Shown here one piece after another: positions 1-9,170 of a stretch of DNA of 54,930 nucleotides. The notes below the pieces were generated by a model, which was not told where the DNA came from, did no database searches, and saw nothing but the letters and a program-made list of their open reading frames with translations. The stretch is taken from the NCBI GenBank assembly GCA_002375465.1, contig DFLT01000016.1, forward strand, positions 468 to 55,397. Direction: 5' to 3'. Each line of letters starts with the position of its first letter. Positions within the stretch are counted from its first letter, which is position 1. Origin of the DNA: Alphaproteobacteria bacterium UBA3612. GTDB lineage: Bacteria > Pseudomonadota > Alphaproteobacteria > Sphingomonadales > Sphingomonadaceae. The translations under genes and the position numbers were made by a program.

Positions 1-452
1 TCAAGATCGAGAAGGGTGCGCCAGCCGGGCGTTCCAGCGAGATAGTCGTCGATGGTGGCGATGCGCCAGAGGCCGTGGGTGTTCGTCTCGTCGGTCCAGA
101 AGTTCGAAACCTTGTCGCCCATCACCGCATAGGGCGTGGCGATGCGTTCGGGGTTGCTAAGGATCGCCTTGGCCCGATCGCGATATGTCGCGAATGCCGG
201 CGATGCGGTCAGTTCCGCCGCCGTCTCCGCATTCCAGTCCCGAACCTGCGCGAGCGCGCGTTCGCCCTCAACTTCTTCCAGCCACAAATAGGGGTCATCC
301 ATCTGCGGCGCGGATGCCGTATCCCCCTCCGCCGACGTCACAGTGGCGCAGGCCGAGAGACAGAGAAAAGATGCGATAAAGAGGCGCGAAACGGCGGCTT
401 TGACAGGCGCGGGGCGACGGGCGTTTGCGATCGGCAATTCAACAATCCCCAT
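1..452 (-). CDS. Prolyl oligopeptidase-family serine peptidase (S9), putative lipoprotein, 5' part only
   Basis: The frame is open from 452 to the left edge, so only about 150 N-terminal residues are present; the catalytic domain lies outside. It starts at an ATG inside the last codons of nadA (14 nt overlap). A hydrophobic stretch ends in LSAC, a lipobox-like site, so an exported lipoprotein is likely. The mature part begins DDPYLWLEEVEGERAL and continues with VSNFWTDE, typical of the start of the beta-propeller of S9A/oligopeptidase-B-like enzymes, which cleave short peptides after proline or basic residues. The family is clear from these motifs; exact specificity is not. It is probably co-transcribed with nadA. 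Confidence 0.8.
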   Translation of the reverse strand, partial: MGIVELPIANARRPAPVKAAVSRLFIASFLCLSACATVTSAEGDTASAPQMDDPYLWLEEVEGERALAQVRDWNAETAAELTASPAFATYRDRAKAILSNPERIATPYAVMGDKVSNFWTDETNTHGLWRIATIDDYLAGTPGWRTLLDL

Positions 453-1476
453 CGACGCTGTTAATCGCGGCGGGCGCAACGGGCTGGTCTGGATCGCCCA
501 GATCCCCCTTGCCAACCGCACTGCCCGCCATTTCCAGCATGCGTTCAAGCGGCTTCAGCGCCTTCACGCGCACCTCCTCCGACATTTCGATCCGTGGTTC
601 CAGATCCCGCAGGGCGAAATAGAGTTTTTCCAGTGTGTTCATGGCCATGAAGGGGCACATGTTGCAATTGCAATTGCCGTCCGCGCCCGGCGCGCCGATG
701 AATGTTTTCTGCGGTGCCGCCTTTTCCATCTGATGGATGATGTGCGGTTCCGTCGCGACGATGATTGTCTCGGCTTCATGCGCCAGCACCCAGCTGAGGA
801 TCGAACTGGTCGATCCGACATGATCTGCATGGTCCAGAATATGCGCCGGACATTCGGGATGCGCGGCGACCGGCGCGCCGGGATGCTGCGCCTTCAGCTT
901 GATCAGTTCCTTTTCCGAAAAGGCCTCGTGCACGATGCACGCGCCCGGCCACAGCAGCATGTCGCGCCCCGTCTTGCGGTTGAAAAAGCCACCCAGATGG
1001 CGATCGGGCGCAAAGATGATCTTCTGATCCTTCGGCAGTTGCGACAGAATATCTTCCGCCGAGGAGGAGGTAACGATGATGTCGCTGAGCGCCTTCACCT
1101 CTGCCGAACAATTTATGTAGGTCAGCGCGATATGGTCCGGGTGCTCCTCCCGGAAACGCCTGAACTGTTCCGGCGGACAGGAATCCTCCAGACTGCAGCC
1201 TGCATCCATGTCCGGCAGTATAACCGTTTTGTCCGGGCTCAAGATCTTTGCCGTCTCGGCCATGAAACGAACGCCGCAAAAGGCGATGACATCGGCATCG
1301 GTCGCGGCCGCCTTTCGGCTGAGGTCCAGGCTGTCGCCGACGAAGTCCGCCAGATCCTGGATCGCCGAATCCTGATAATAATGCGCCAGAATGACGGCGT
1401 TGCGTTCCTTCTTCAGCCGGTTGATTTCCTCGATCAGGTCAAGGCCGGCAAGACTGTCGGCGGCACGGGCGTCCAT
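439..1476 (-). CDS. nadA: Quinolinate synthase A
   Basis: NadA condenses iminoaspartate with dihydroxyacetone phosphate to quinolinate in de novo NAD synthesis, using a 4Fe-4S cluster. The 345-residue protein has the family's triplicated fold motifs, including HYYQDSAIQDLADFVGDSL near the N terminus. The three cluster cysteines are in place: C123 (INCSAEVKAL), C209 (HPECPAHI) and C274 (in CNCNMCPF). The ATG at 1476 has a GGAG ribosome site 8 nt upstream. No nadB or nadC is visible nearby; the partner flavoenzyme must be elsewhere or beyond the left edge. The S9 peptidase gene overlaps its 3' end, suggesting read-through. Confidence 0.95.
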   Translation of the reverse strand: MDARAADSLAGLDLIEEINRLKKERNAVILAHYYQDSAIQDLADFVGDSLDLSRKAAATDADVIAFCGVRFMAETAKILSPDKTVILPDMDAGCSLEDSCPPEQFRRFREEHPDHIALTYINCSAEVKALSDIIVTSSSAEDILSQLPKDQKIIFAPDRHLGGFFNRKTGRDMLLWPGACIVHEAFSEKELIKLKAQHPGAPVAAHPECPAHILDHADHVGSTSSILSWVLAHEAETIIVATEPHIIHQMEKAAPQKTFIGAPGADGNCNCNMCPFMAMNTLEKLYFALRDLEPRIEMSEEVRVKALKPLERMLEMAGSAVGKGDLGDPDQPVAPAAINSVDGDC

Positions 1477-1543
1477 ATAGTCACTCCAAGAAATTCAGGT
1501 TCCATCCGGCTAAATGCCGGGACGTGAATGCGTTTTAATTTCG

Positions 1544-2158
1544 TCAGCTACCAGAGCCCACCTCGTCGGGGAAGCGCACGATGACCCGCGCCGGCACTCC
1601 CGCGGCCTCCAGCGGCAGGCGGAAGCCTCGTGCGACGGCGTCGCGGGCGGCGTCACGGGCCAGGTTCAGCATCAGCGGCGTATCCGCCTCCTGCCGCACT
1701 GCCTCGCCGACCTTGCGCCGGTTGGCGCTGTCGAGCGCCTGCTCCGCATTGCCCAGCGTCATCAGCATGCGCCCCTCGCCATATTCCCGCACCTTGGTCA
1801 GATCGACCTCGGGCGCAGAGATTTCGACGGCGGGCAGGTTCACCTGCATCGTCGACGTCTCAGCATCCCACCGGACATCGGCGGGCGTCAGCTTCGCATA
1901 GTCAATCTCATAGCGGACCGTGGCGGGCACGATCATGGTCTTTTCCGCACTAAGGCCAAGCCGTTCGGCGCGCGATGTCACCGCCACCGTGAAGCGGCCT
2001 GCAAAAACGGTCAGCCGGTTCTGCGCGCGTACCGCTTCAAGGCTCGCGGCTGCGATGCTTTGGACATCCGGACCGGCATCCTCTTCTTGGTTCAGCACTG
2101 CCCAAAGCGCGCCTGCCCCGACCACCAGACCAATGAGAAGGGCGAAGAGCGTACGCAT
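1544..2158 (-). CDS. DUF4230 domain protein, membrane-anchored
   Basis: A protein of 204 residues with an N-terminal hydrophobic segment (residues about 2-19) that anchors or exports it. The rest matches the DUF4230 pattern: a TVFAGRFTVAVTS strand, then MIVPATVRYEIDYAKL, then a C-terminal helical part. The function of DUF4230 proteins is unknown. An in-frame GTG/ATG region up to 2176 exists, but the ATG at 2158 overlaps the stop of the upstream metallo-hydrolase gene as TGATG, which argues for translational coupling and for this start. It lies 67 nt upstream of nadA in the same direction. Confidence 0.75.
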   Translation of the reverse strand: MRTLFALLIGLVVGAGALWAVLNQEEDAGPDVQSIAAASLEAVRAQNRLTVFAGRFTVAVTSRAERLGLSAEKTMIVPATVRYEIDYAKLTPADVRWDAETSTMQVNLPAVEISAPEVDLTKVREYGEGRMLMTLGNAEQALDSANRRKVGEAVRQEADTPLMLNLARDAARDAVARGFRLPLEAAGVPARVIVRFPDEVGSGS

Positions 2159-3036
2159 CAGGCCACCAGACGCCATTCGGCGCCCTCGCCTCTTTCAACC
2201 AGATTGCGCCGTTCCAGATCGATCAGGTGCGCTAGGACCGACCGCCCGGCCGCGGGGTGCAGCGCCTTCGACACCATGGCGTACATCGCCGCCACCATGC
2301 CGGGAATTTCACGCGGGCCGTCGGCAAGCAATTTCAGGATCTGCGTCTCCCTCTGCCGCCGGTGCACCAGATAGCCGCGCACCAGCTTCTGCGGATTTTC
2401 AACCGGGTCGCCATGCGTGGGATAATAGATGGTTTCCTCGCGCTGCTGCAGCTTTTTCAAGCTGCTCAGATAGGCGGTCATATCGCCGTCAGGGGGCGAG
2501 ACCACGGATGTCGACCACCCCATGATGTGATCACCGGAAAACAGCGCCTGCTCTTCGTCCAGCGCGAAACACAGATGGTTGGACGTATGACCAGGCGTGT
2601 GAACGGCGGTCAGCGTCCAGTCCGGCCCCGATACGCTTTCACCGTCCGACAGCACGCGGTCCGGCGAATAGGTGGCGTCGAATGCGGCGTCGGATCGCGG
2701 CCCATCGTCTTCCAGGACAAGTTCAGCACAGCCCGCAATCTGCGCTCCCGTCGCCTGCTGCAGCCGTACGGCCAACGGGGAATGGTCCCTGTGGGTATGC
2801 GTTACGAGAATGTGGCTGACGGTCTCCCCCTCCGTGGCAAAGAGGATCGCCGCAAGATGATCATCTTCGTCAGGGCCGGGGTCGATCACCGCCACCGTGT
2901 CATTTCCCACGATATAGGTTCCGGTGCCCAGATAGGTGAAGGCGCTGGGATTCTTCGCGAGAACCCGGCGCACGCGCGGGGTTATGCGGTCTGCCCTGCC
3001 ATAGGGCGCGGCGGCGATGGCGTCGTCGATGCTCAT
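2158..3036 (-). CDS. Metallo-beta-lactamase-fold hydrolase (LACTB2-like)
   Basis: A 292-residue MBL-fold hydrolase. The zinc motif THTHRDHSPLA, the following HTPGHTSNHLCF and FSGDHIMGWSTSVVSPPDGDM give the HxHxDH, H and D metal ligands in the expected order. The C-terminal part (LLADGPREI, HPAAGRSVLAHLIDLERR) resembles the winged-helix tail of LACTB2/beta-lactamase-like proteins. The substrate cannot be told. The frame stays open to 3156, but the extra N-terminal residues would run through a terminator-like hairpin, so the ATG at 3036 (MSIDDAIAAAPYGRADRI) is preferred. It is the first gene of a run with DUF4230 and nadA. Confidence 0.85.
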   Translation of the reverse strand: MSIDDAIAAAPYGRADRITPRVRRVLAKNPSAFTYLGTGTYIVGNDTVAVIDPGPDEDDHLAAILFATEGETVSHILVTHTHRDHSPLAVRLQQATGAQIAGCAELVLEDDGPRSDAAFDATYSPDRVLSDGESVSGPDWTLTAVHTPGHTSNHLCFALDEEQALFSGDHIMGWSTSVVSPPDGDMTAYLSSLKKLQQREETIYYPTHGDPVENPQKLVRGYLVHRRQRETQILKLLADGPREIPGMVAAMYAMVSKALHPAAGRSVLAHLIDLERRNLVERGEGAEWRLVA

Positions 3037-3106
3037 GGGGAATAGGTGGCGGGCCGGGGCCCGATTGGCAAGAGTATGACGTTGCGCAGTAGCCCTAAAT
3101 GGAAAC

Positions 3107-3145
3107 GGCCGGATGGACAGGAGGCGAAGCCCTGTCGATCCGGCC
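3107..3145 (-). terminator. Strong hairpin, probable terminator of the acyl-CoA dehydrogenase operon
   Basis: A 15-bp inverted repeat (GGCCGGATGGACAGG paired with CCTGTCGATCCGGCC, one internal G-G mismatch) with a 9-nt loop lies between the stop of the dehydrogenase gene at 3239 and the start of the hydrolase gene at 3036. The run of T after it on the minus strand is short, so termination is inferred mainly from stem strength and position. Confidence 0.55.
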
Positions 3146-3238
3146 GAGTTAATCAAACGCTACCTTTACAAGATGCGCAAGCATCACTCTAAGAACCGCT
3201 CGCAAAAGAGATTGTTCCTCAAATTTGGGATTTTTTGA

Positions 3239-4456
3239 TCAAAGAGGCTGCACCTCGTTGAACGGAGTATCCTTTGGCGGTCGCAAATCGCCGGGCAAGC
3301 CGAGAACGCGTTCCGCGATGATATTCCTAAGAATTTCGTCGGTTCCGCCAGCGATGCGCAGGCCGGCAGCCCAGAAATAACTGTCCTGCAAACGGGCCAG
3401 ATCGCTGCCGTCCTCGCCCGTCAGGAACCCCGCGCTTTCCGATAGATCCAATGCGAAGCGGCTGATTTCCTGCATTTGCCGGGCGACGACCAGTTTCGCG
3501 ATCGACTGTTCCGGGCCAGGCGTCTTTCCCTGTGAAAGGGCGGAAAGGGCGCGCTGCTGTGTCAGCGCCACCCCGCGGTCATTGATGTAGGCCTGGGCAA
3601 TCCTTTCGCGCACATCCGCCTGGTGCACCGCCGGTCCACGCGCCGTTTCGGTTATCGCGGCGACCCTCATCAACATCGACCAGTCCGGCGAATTTCGCGG
3701 CTTTCCGCCGACGGCCAGACGCTCGTTCATCAGGGTCGTCAGTGCGACCTGCCAGCCCTCCCCTTCCGCGCCCAGCCGCCAGGCATCCGGAATACGCACA
3801 TCGTCGAAAAACACTTCGTTGAAATCCGAAGCGCCCGACATTTGTTTCAGCGGGCGACATTCGACGCCTTCGGCGTGCATGTCGACGATGAACATGGTGA
3901 GCCCTTTATGCTTGGGGGCGCCTGCATCAGTGCGTGTGATGATGATGCCATAATCGCAAAGATGCGCATTGGTGGTCCACACCTTCTGACCGTTGACGAT
4001 CCAGTCCGTCCCGTCCCTGACGGCTTTCGCGCGAATGCCGGCAAGATCCGACCCGGCGCTTGGCTCGGAGAACAGCTGGCACCATATCTCGTCACCCTCC
4101 AGCGCCCGGCGGACGAACCGCTGGATCACGTCCGGGCTGCCATGGGTGAAGACCGTCGGGATACACATGCCGAGGCCGATATCGTACAGCCCTGTAGGCG
4201 CGGCGCTCCTGCTTTCTTCCTGGCTGAAGATGATCGCCTCCATCGGCGCCCTGCCCTGGCCACCGAATTTCTTCGGCCAGGTAATGCCGGCGTAACCGCC
4301 GCCATATTTCTTCTTCTGCCAGCCGCGCTGCCGCGCCACATATTCCTCTGGCGTCTTGGCTGGCGGCAGCCCTTCATATTCCGCCGCATTCTCTGCGATC
4401 CACGCGCGGACCCGTGCACGCAGGGCTGCCTCTTCGCGATTATCATTGAAATCCAT
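3239..4456 (-). CDS. Acyl-CoA dehydrogenase family protein (first of a pair)
   Basis: A 405-residue FAD-dependent acyl-CoA dehydrogenase. Family signatures are GYAGITWPKKFGGQG in the N-terminal helical domain, CQLFSEPSAGSDLAGI at the FAD/substrate site, NGQKVWTTNAH, and GGTDEILRNIIAERVLGLP at the C terminus. These enzymes make a trans-2 double bond in acyl-CoA thioesters and pass electrons to ETF. It starts at an ATG with a GGAG site, 9 nt after the second dehydrogenase gene. Tandem, diverged acyl-CoA dehydrogenase genes often encode two halves of a heteromeric enzyme, as for side chains of sterols or bile acids; that is inferred from arrangement only. Confidence 0.88.
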   Translation of the reverse strand: MDFNDNREEAALRARVRAWIAENAAEYEGLPPAKTPEEYVARQRGWQKKKYGGGYAGITWPKKFGGQGRAPMEAIIFSQEESRSAAPTGLYDIGLGMCIPTVFTHGSPDVIQRFVRRALEGDEIWCQLFSEPSAGSDLAGIRAKAVRDGTDWIVNGQKVWTTNAHLCDYGIIITRTDAGAPKHKGLTMFIVDMHAEGVECRPLKQMSGASDFNEVFFDDVRIPDAWRLGAEGEGWQVALTTLMNERLAVGGKPRNSPDWSMLMRVAAITETARGPAVHQADVRERIAQAYINDRGVALTQQRALSALSQGKTPGPEQSIAKLVVARQMQEISRFALDLSESAGFLTGEDGSDLARLQDSYFWAAGLRIAGGTDEILRNIIAERVLGLPGDLRPPKDTPFNEVQPL

Positions 4457-4465
4457 GTCGCGCTC

Positions 4466-5572
4466 CTACGCCGTTTCCGCGTTTCTTTGTTCCAGCGCGC
4501 GTACCAGCCGCTCCGACCAGAATCCCCGGCTGCCCAGCCCCGCACTCAGCGCGCGCGCGCGGCGATAATAGAACTGGCAATCGGATTCCCATGTGAAGCC
4601 GATCCCGCCATGTATCTGCACATTTTCCTCTGCCGTGAAGGTCAGGGCATCCAGGCTGGCGGTACGCGCGGCAGCCGCGGCCTGCCGCAATTCCGGTGCA
4701 TCGGCCGCAAAGGCCCAGGCGCCGTGCATGGCATGCGCGACGGCGAGCTGCTGTTTCACATACATATCTGCCGCCTTGTGTTTGACGGCCTGATAGCGGC
4801 CGATCCTCTGTCCGAAGGCGACCCGCTCACGGGCGTAAGTCACCGCCATGGTCATTGCGGCATCCTGCGTTCCGATCGCTTCAAAGGAGGTGAGTACCGC
4901 CGCCTTGTCCAGAAAGTCCGAAAATGCGGATGTGCCGCCCATCGGCTCTGCGCGCGCACCATCCAGCGCGATACGACCGTGGAGACGCACCAGGTCCAGC
5001 ACGTCCACCCGCTCCACTGCCGCCGCGTCCTGCGCCAGGTCGACCAGATATAGGCGCGGCCCATCATCCCCCGCGACGGTCAGCGCGGCGACATGCGCAA
5101 TGGGCGCATCGGCAACGGGAACCTTCATGCCCACCAGTCCCCCTTTTGCCATGCGGGTGTCCGGCATTGCGGTGGGCAGTTGGCTGCGGCCCTCACCCCA
5201 GCCAAAGCAACCGATGACCGAACCGTCGGCGATGCCGGGCAGCCAGCGTTCATGCTGTTGCGGCGTTCCCGCGACCAGCAGCGCCTCAGTGAATAACAGC
5301 GTCGACATCAGCGGCACCGGCGCCAGGCTACGCCCCGCCTCTTCCGAGATCAGGCATATTTCTTCCGCGCCGAGACCCAGGCCGCCATGCACCTCGGGAA
5401 CGCGCAGCGCAGTCAGCCCAAGGTCCACGATCCCCGACCACATCTCGGTGTCAAAGGCGCGCTCTTCGTCATTCAATATCCGGCGGGCCGCATCCGGTCC
5501 CGCCTCTGCATCGAAAAACCGGCGGGCCTGCGCCTGCAGCTCCCGCGCTTCTTCGGAAAAGTCGAAATTCAT
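4466..5572 (-). CDS. Acyl-CoA dehydrogenase family protein (second of a pair)
   Basis: A 368-residue acyl-CoA dehydrogenase homologue, upstream of and co-directional with the other one. It has the N-terminal domain motif LRVPEVHGGLGLGAEEI, the middle-domain FGWGEGRSQLP, RERVAFGQRIGRYQAVKH and the C-terminal IHGGIGFTWESD. Its middle domain is shorter and less conserved than in its neighbour, as expected for the partner subunit in heteromeric dehydrogenases. The ATG at 5572 has an AGGAGA ribosome site. The two genes are very likely one operon ending at the hairpin near 3107-3145. The substrate is unknown. Confidence 0.85.
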   Translation of the reverse strand: MNFDFSEEARELQAQARRFFDAEAGPDAARRILNDEERAFDTEMWSGIVDLGLTALRVPEVHGGLGLGAEEICLISEEAGRSLAPVPLMSTLLFTEALLVAGTPQQHERWLPGIADGSVIGCFGWGEGRSQLPTAMPDTRMAKGGLVGMKVPVADAPIAHVAALTVAGDDGPRLYLVDLAQDAAAVERVDVLDLVRLHGRIALDGARAEPMGGTSAFSDFLDKAAVLTSFEAIGTQDAAMTMAVTYARERVAFGQRIGRYQAVKHKAADMYVKQQLAVAHAMHGAWAFAADAPELRQAAAAARTASLDALTFTAEENVQIHGGIGFTWESDCQFYYRRARALSAGLGSRGFWSERLVRALEQRNAETA

Positions 5573-5643
5573 GCGGGTCTCCTGAAACGGAAGCCCCCTT
5601 ATGAACGCAGCAGACGCGCGTCAGCGACCCTTAGTTTGAAGGG

Positions 5644-5664
5644 GGTCGGCCGCAAAAGCCGACC
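5644..5664 (-). terminator. Hairpin after pheT
   Basis: The 7-bp stem GGTCGGC/GCCGACC with a CGCAAAA loop sits about 27 nt after the pheT stop, with neighbouring G and C runs that could lengthen it. The minus-strand 3' flank is not T-rich, so this is only a candidate terminator. Confidence 0.4.
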
Positions 5665-5690
5665 GCCCCCGGGGGGCGGCGGCGAACCGG

Positions 5691-8066
5691 CTATTCGCGC
5701 AGGTCCGCCCCTACGGCCTTCTTGGCCGCCGCCACGACTTTTGCCGACAGCGCCACAATATCCTCATCGGTGAAGCTCTTTTCACCGGGCTGCATCGTCA
5801 CCCTGACCGCGACGGAGACCTTGCCTGGCGGCACGCCTTCGCCCGTAAAGCGGTCGAACAGGCGCGCGCCCGTAATCGCCTTTTTGTCCGCTGAGGCACA
5901 GGCCCGCACCAGATCGGCGGCGGCGACTTCCTGATCGACCAGAAAGGCAAAGTCGCGGTTGATGCTTTGCAGGGCGGGGGGTGCGAATGGCGGCCTGCTG
6001 CGCTTCGCCTTCGACACGGGCAAGGCATCCAGGAAGATTTCGCAAACAGCGATTCGGCCCTTCAGGTCGAAGGCCTTGGCAACGCGTGGGTGCAGCTCGC
6101 CAAATTCAGCCAGAACTGTCTTCGGGCCCAGGCGCAGCGTGCCGGACCGGCCCGGATGGTACCAGTCGGCCGCGCCGCGCATCACCTGCAGTTTCTCCAC
6201 CGGGGCGCCCGCTGCTGCGAGTGCCGCCATGGCCTCGGCCTTGGCATCGAATATGTCGAACCCTCGTGCCGCACCTTCGCGCCAGTCCTTTTCGCGCGCC
6301 GCCCCGGTCATGACGACACCGATGGTGGGATGCTCGCTGTCGGCGAGATAGCGGCGGGCAACCTCGAACAGGCGCACACCCTGTGCCCCGCGGTTCAGGT
6401 TAGCCGCGGCTGCCGACAGAATCCCGGGCAGCACCGACGGCTGCATGACCGCCAGATCGGTGGAAATGGGATTGGCCAGCCGGTGCGTGCCGCCGCCGAA
6501 ATGCCGGGCCTGCTCATCGGAGACAAAACTCCAGGTGACAGCCTCGTCGAGGCCGCGGGCCGCCAGCGCACGTCGCGTCCGACGCTCGATCAGCTGAGCT
6601 GCCGTTGCCGTCGGCTGCGCCACTCCCTCGGCACGCGGCAGCGGCGTCGATGGGATATTGTCCAGGCCGTGAACGCGGATCACCTCCTCGACCAGATCGG
6701 GTGCGCCGTCGACATCCTGCCGCCATGTCGGGACCGCGACAGTCCACGCGGCCCCCTCCTCCACGGTGAAGCCCAGTCGTGACAGCGTTTCTGCCTGCTG
6801 CTGCCGCGGAATATCGAGACCCGATAGCGACGCGCAGAGACTGGGATCATAGCGTACCAGCCGCTGTTCCGTCGGCGCATTACCGGCGGCAATCCGCTCC
6901 GATGCTTCACCCCCGGCCAGCTCCAGGATCATGCTGGTGGCCAGGTCCAGCCCTGCGGGCAAAAAGGCGGGATCAACGCCGCGTTCGAATCGCGCACGCG
7001 CGTCGGAATTCAAATTCAGCTTCGCACCAGTCTTGCGAATACCGACCGGATCAAAATAGGCGCATTCGATCAGAACATCCGTCGTAGTGGCATCGACACC
7101 CGTGCGGGCGCCGCCCATGATACCGCCAATGTCGTGCACACCGGTGTCGTCGGCCAGCACGGTCATGCTCTCATCCAGGGCGTAGCTCTTCTCGTTCAGC
7201 GCCACGACGCTTTCTCCCGCACGTGCCTTGCGCGCGACCAGCGGACCGGTCAGCTTCGCTACGTCATAAACGTGGAGCGGCCGACCCCGGTCGAACATGA
7301 TGTAATTGGTTATATCGACCAATACGTCGATCGGCTTCTGGCCGATGGCGGTCAGCCGCCGTTTCAGCCAGTCGGGGCTTTCTCCGTTCCGGACACCTCG
7401 CACGACCCGCGCATGAAGGGCGGGGCAGCCATCCGCATCATCTGTCCGCACTTCGACCGGGCAGGGAAAACTGCCCTTCACACGTTCGATCGACCCCTGT
7501 TTCAGCGTACCGAGGCCCGCCGCCGCCAGATCGCGTGCAATACCATGGATGCCAAGCGCATCCTGCCGGTTCGGTGTGATCTCGATCTCGATCACCGGAT
7601 CGTCGAGGCCGGCATATTCCGCAAAAGGAGTGCCGACCGGCGCGTCGTCGGCCAGATCGATGATCCCGTCATGGTCCTCCGACAGTTCCAGTTCCCGCTC
7701 CGACACCATCATCCCGCGGGACGCGACGCCGCGAATACTGGTCGGCTTCAGGATCAAGTCGGTGCCGGGAACATAGCTTCCCTCTGGTGCGAAAACGCCC
7801 TTCATCCCGGCGCGGGCATTGGGCGCACCGCAGACCACCTGCACGGGGTCGCCCGAACCAGTGTTGACGGACAGCACCTGCAGCTTGTCGGCATCAGGAT
7901 GCCGGTCCGCCGTCAGCACCTCGGCAATGCGGAAAGCAGACAGCTTTTCCGCCGGATTTTCGACGCCGGCGACTTCCAGGCCCAGCGTGGTCAGCTTGCC
8001 GACGATCTCTTCCAGGGACGCAGTCGTCTCCAGATGGTCCTTCAACCAGGAAAGCGTGAACTTCAT
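5691..8066 (-). CDS. pheT: Phenylalanyl-tRNA synthetase beta subunit
   Basis: The beta subunit of the alpha2beta2 enzyme that charges tRNA-Phe. The 791-residue length is typical. Domains in order: N-terminal tRNA-binding EMAP-like domain (about 40-150, with ADRHPDADKLQVLSVN), the B3/B4 editing domain in the first half (EIEITPNRQDALGIHGIARD), the B5 domain around 400-480, the catalytic-like core, and a C-terminal anticodon-binding FDX-ACB domain (about 700-791, ending with PGEKSFTDEDIVALSAKVV). The ATG overlaps the pheS stop by 4 nt, indicating translational coupling and a 1:1 supply of subunits. Confidence 0.97.
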   Translation of the reverse strand: MKFTLSWLKDHLETTASLEEIVGKLTTLGLEVAGVENPAEKLSAFRIAEVLTADRHPDADKLQVLSVNTGSGDPVQVVCGAPNARAGMKGVFAPEGSYVPGTDLILKPTSIRGVASRGMMVSERELELSEDHDGIIDLADDAPVGTPFAEYAGLDDPVIEIEITPNRQDALGIHGIARDLAAAGLGTLKQGSIERVKGSFPCPVEVRTDDADGCPALHARVVRGVRNGESPDWLKRRLTAIGQKPIDVLVDITNYIMFDRGRPLHVYDVAKLTGPLVARKARAGESVVALNEKSYALDESMTVLADDTGVHDIGGIMGGARTGVDATTTDVLIECAYFDPVGIRKTGAKLNLNSDARARFERGVDPAFLPAGLDLATSMILELAGGEASERIAAGNAPTEQRLVRYDPSLCASLSGLDIPRQQQAETLSRLGFTVEEGAAWTVAVPTWRQDVDGAPDLVEEVIRVHGLDNIPSTPLPRAEGVAQPTATAAQLIERRTRRALAARGLDEAVTWSFVSDEQARHFGGGTHRLANPISTDLAVMQPSVLPGILSAAAANLNRGAQGVRLFEVARRYLADSEHPTIGVVMTGAAREKDWREGAARGFDIFDAKAEAMAALAAAGAPVEKLQVMRGAADWYHPGRSGTLRLGPKTVLAEFGELHPRVAKAFDLKGRIAVCEIFLDALPVSKAKRSRPPFAPPALQSINRDFAFLVDQEVAAADLVRACASADKKAITGARLFDRFTGEGVPPGKVSVAVRVTMQPGEKSFTDEDIVALSAKVVAAAKKAVGADLRE

Positions 8067-9157
8067 GCGCCGACTCCTCCGGACAGCGTGGGAACGCTGA
8101 AAGGGCTAAATCCGTAATGGCGGATCCACCGCAGATCGCCGTCGAAGAAGGCCCGCAGATCGGTCATGCCATATTTCAGCATGGCAAGGCGGTCGATACC
8201 GACGCCAAATGCAAACCCCTGCCATTCATCGGGATCGAGGTTGCACATCTCGATCACGCGGCGGTTGACCATCCCCGAACCCAGGATCTCCAGCCATTCG
8301 CGGCCCTCTTCATCGCCGCTGCCGCCGATGGAGAGCGTCCCACCGGCAAAGGAACAGCCGACATCGACCTCCGCCGACGGCTCGGTGAACGGGAAATAGC
8401 TGGGACGGAAACGCAGCACGACGTCATCGACCTCGAAAAACGCCTTCACGAAGGTTTCCAGCGTCCATTTCAGATGACCCATGGTGATGTCACGATCGAT
8501 GACCAGCCCCTCGATCTGGTGAAACATGGGCGTGTGCGTGGCGTCGGAATCGGAACGATAGACACGGCCCGGCGCGATGATGCGTATGGGCGGCGCCTCT
8601 GACATCATGGTACGGATCTGCACGGGGCTGGTATGCGTACGCAGCAGCTTTGGCGCGCCCTCTCCCTCTGCGGGAAAGTAGAAAGTGTCGTGCATCGCGC
8701 GCGCCGGATGGTGTTCCGGAATGTTCAGCGCGGTGAAATTGTGCCAGTCGTCCTCGATCTCCGGGCCGCTTTTGACGGCGAAGCCCAGATCGGCGAAAAT
8801 TTCCGCCAGTTCGTCCATGACCTGGCTGATCGGATGGATGTGGCCCGGCAGGCGATCCGCCACCGGCAAGGTGATGTCCACGGACTCCGCAGCCAGGCGA
8901 TTGTCGAGTTCCGCATCTTCCAGCGTCACCTTGCGGGTCTGAATGGCGTCCTGCACCGTCTGCCGCATATTGTTCAGCGCCGCGCCGACGGTCTTGCGCT
9001 CTTCCGGCGTCATCTTACCCAGCGTTTTCATGCGCGCGGTAATCGCGCCCTGCTTGCCCAGCGCCTCGATGCGGATCGCCTCCACGTCCGCAGGCGTCGC
9101 TGCGGCGTCGATCCGGGACAGCCAGTCGGCACTTTCTTTGTCGATGTCGCTGCTCAT
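8063..9157 (-). CDS. pheS: Phenylalanyl-tRNA synthetase alpha subunit
   Basis: The catalytic alpha subunit of the class II phenylalanyl-tRNA synthetase. The 364-residue protein has an N-terminal coiled coil (about 1-90) that contacts tRNA, motif 1 around DRLPGHIHPISQVMDELAEI, motif 2 (HTSPVQIRTM, GRVYRSDSDATHTPMFHQIEG) and motif 3 near the C terminus (GFAFGVGIDRLAMLKYGMTD). The gene begins about 25 nt after a strong terminator-like hairpin that follows rplT, so its expression probably depends on read-through of that hairpin. It is followed by pheT with a 4-nt overlap. Confidence 0.97.
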   Translation of the reverse strand: MSSDIDKESADWLSRIDAAATPADVEAIRIEALGKQGAITARMKTLGKMTPEERKTVGAALNNMRQTVQDAIQTRKVTLEDAELDNRLAAESVDITLPVADRLPGHIHPISQVMDELAEIFADLGFAVKSGPEIEDDWHNFTALNIPEHHPARAMHDTFYFPAEGEGAPKLLRTHTSPVQIRTMMSEAPPIRIIAPGRVYRSDSDATHTPMFHQIEGLVIDRDITMGHLKWTLETFVKAFFEVDDVVLRFRPSYFPFTEPSAEVDVGCSFAGGTLSIGGSGDEEGREWLEILGSGMVNRRVIEMCNLDPDEWQGFAFGVGIDRLAMLKYGMTDLRAFFDGDLRWIRHYGFSPFSVPTLSGGVGA

Positions 9158-9170
9158 GGTTCGGGTCCTC

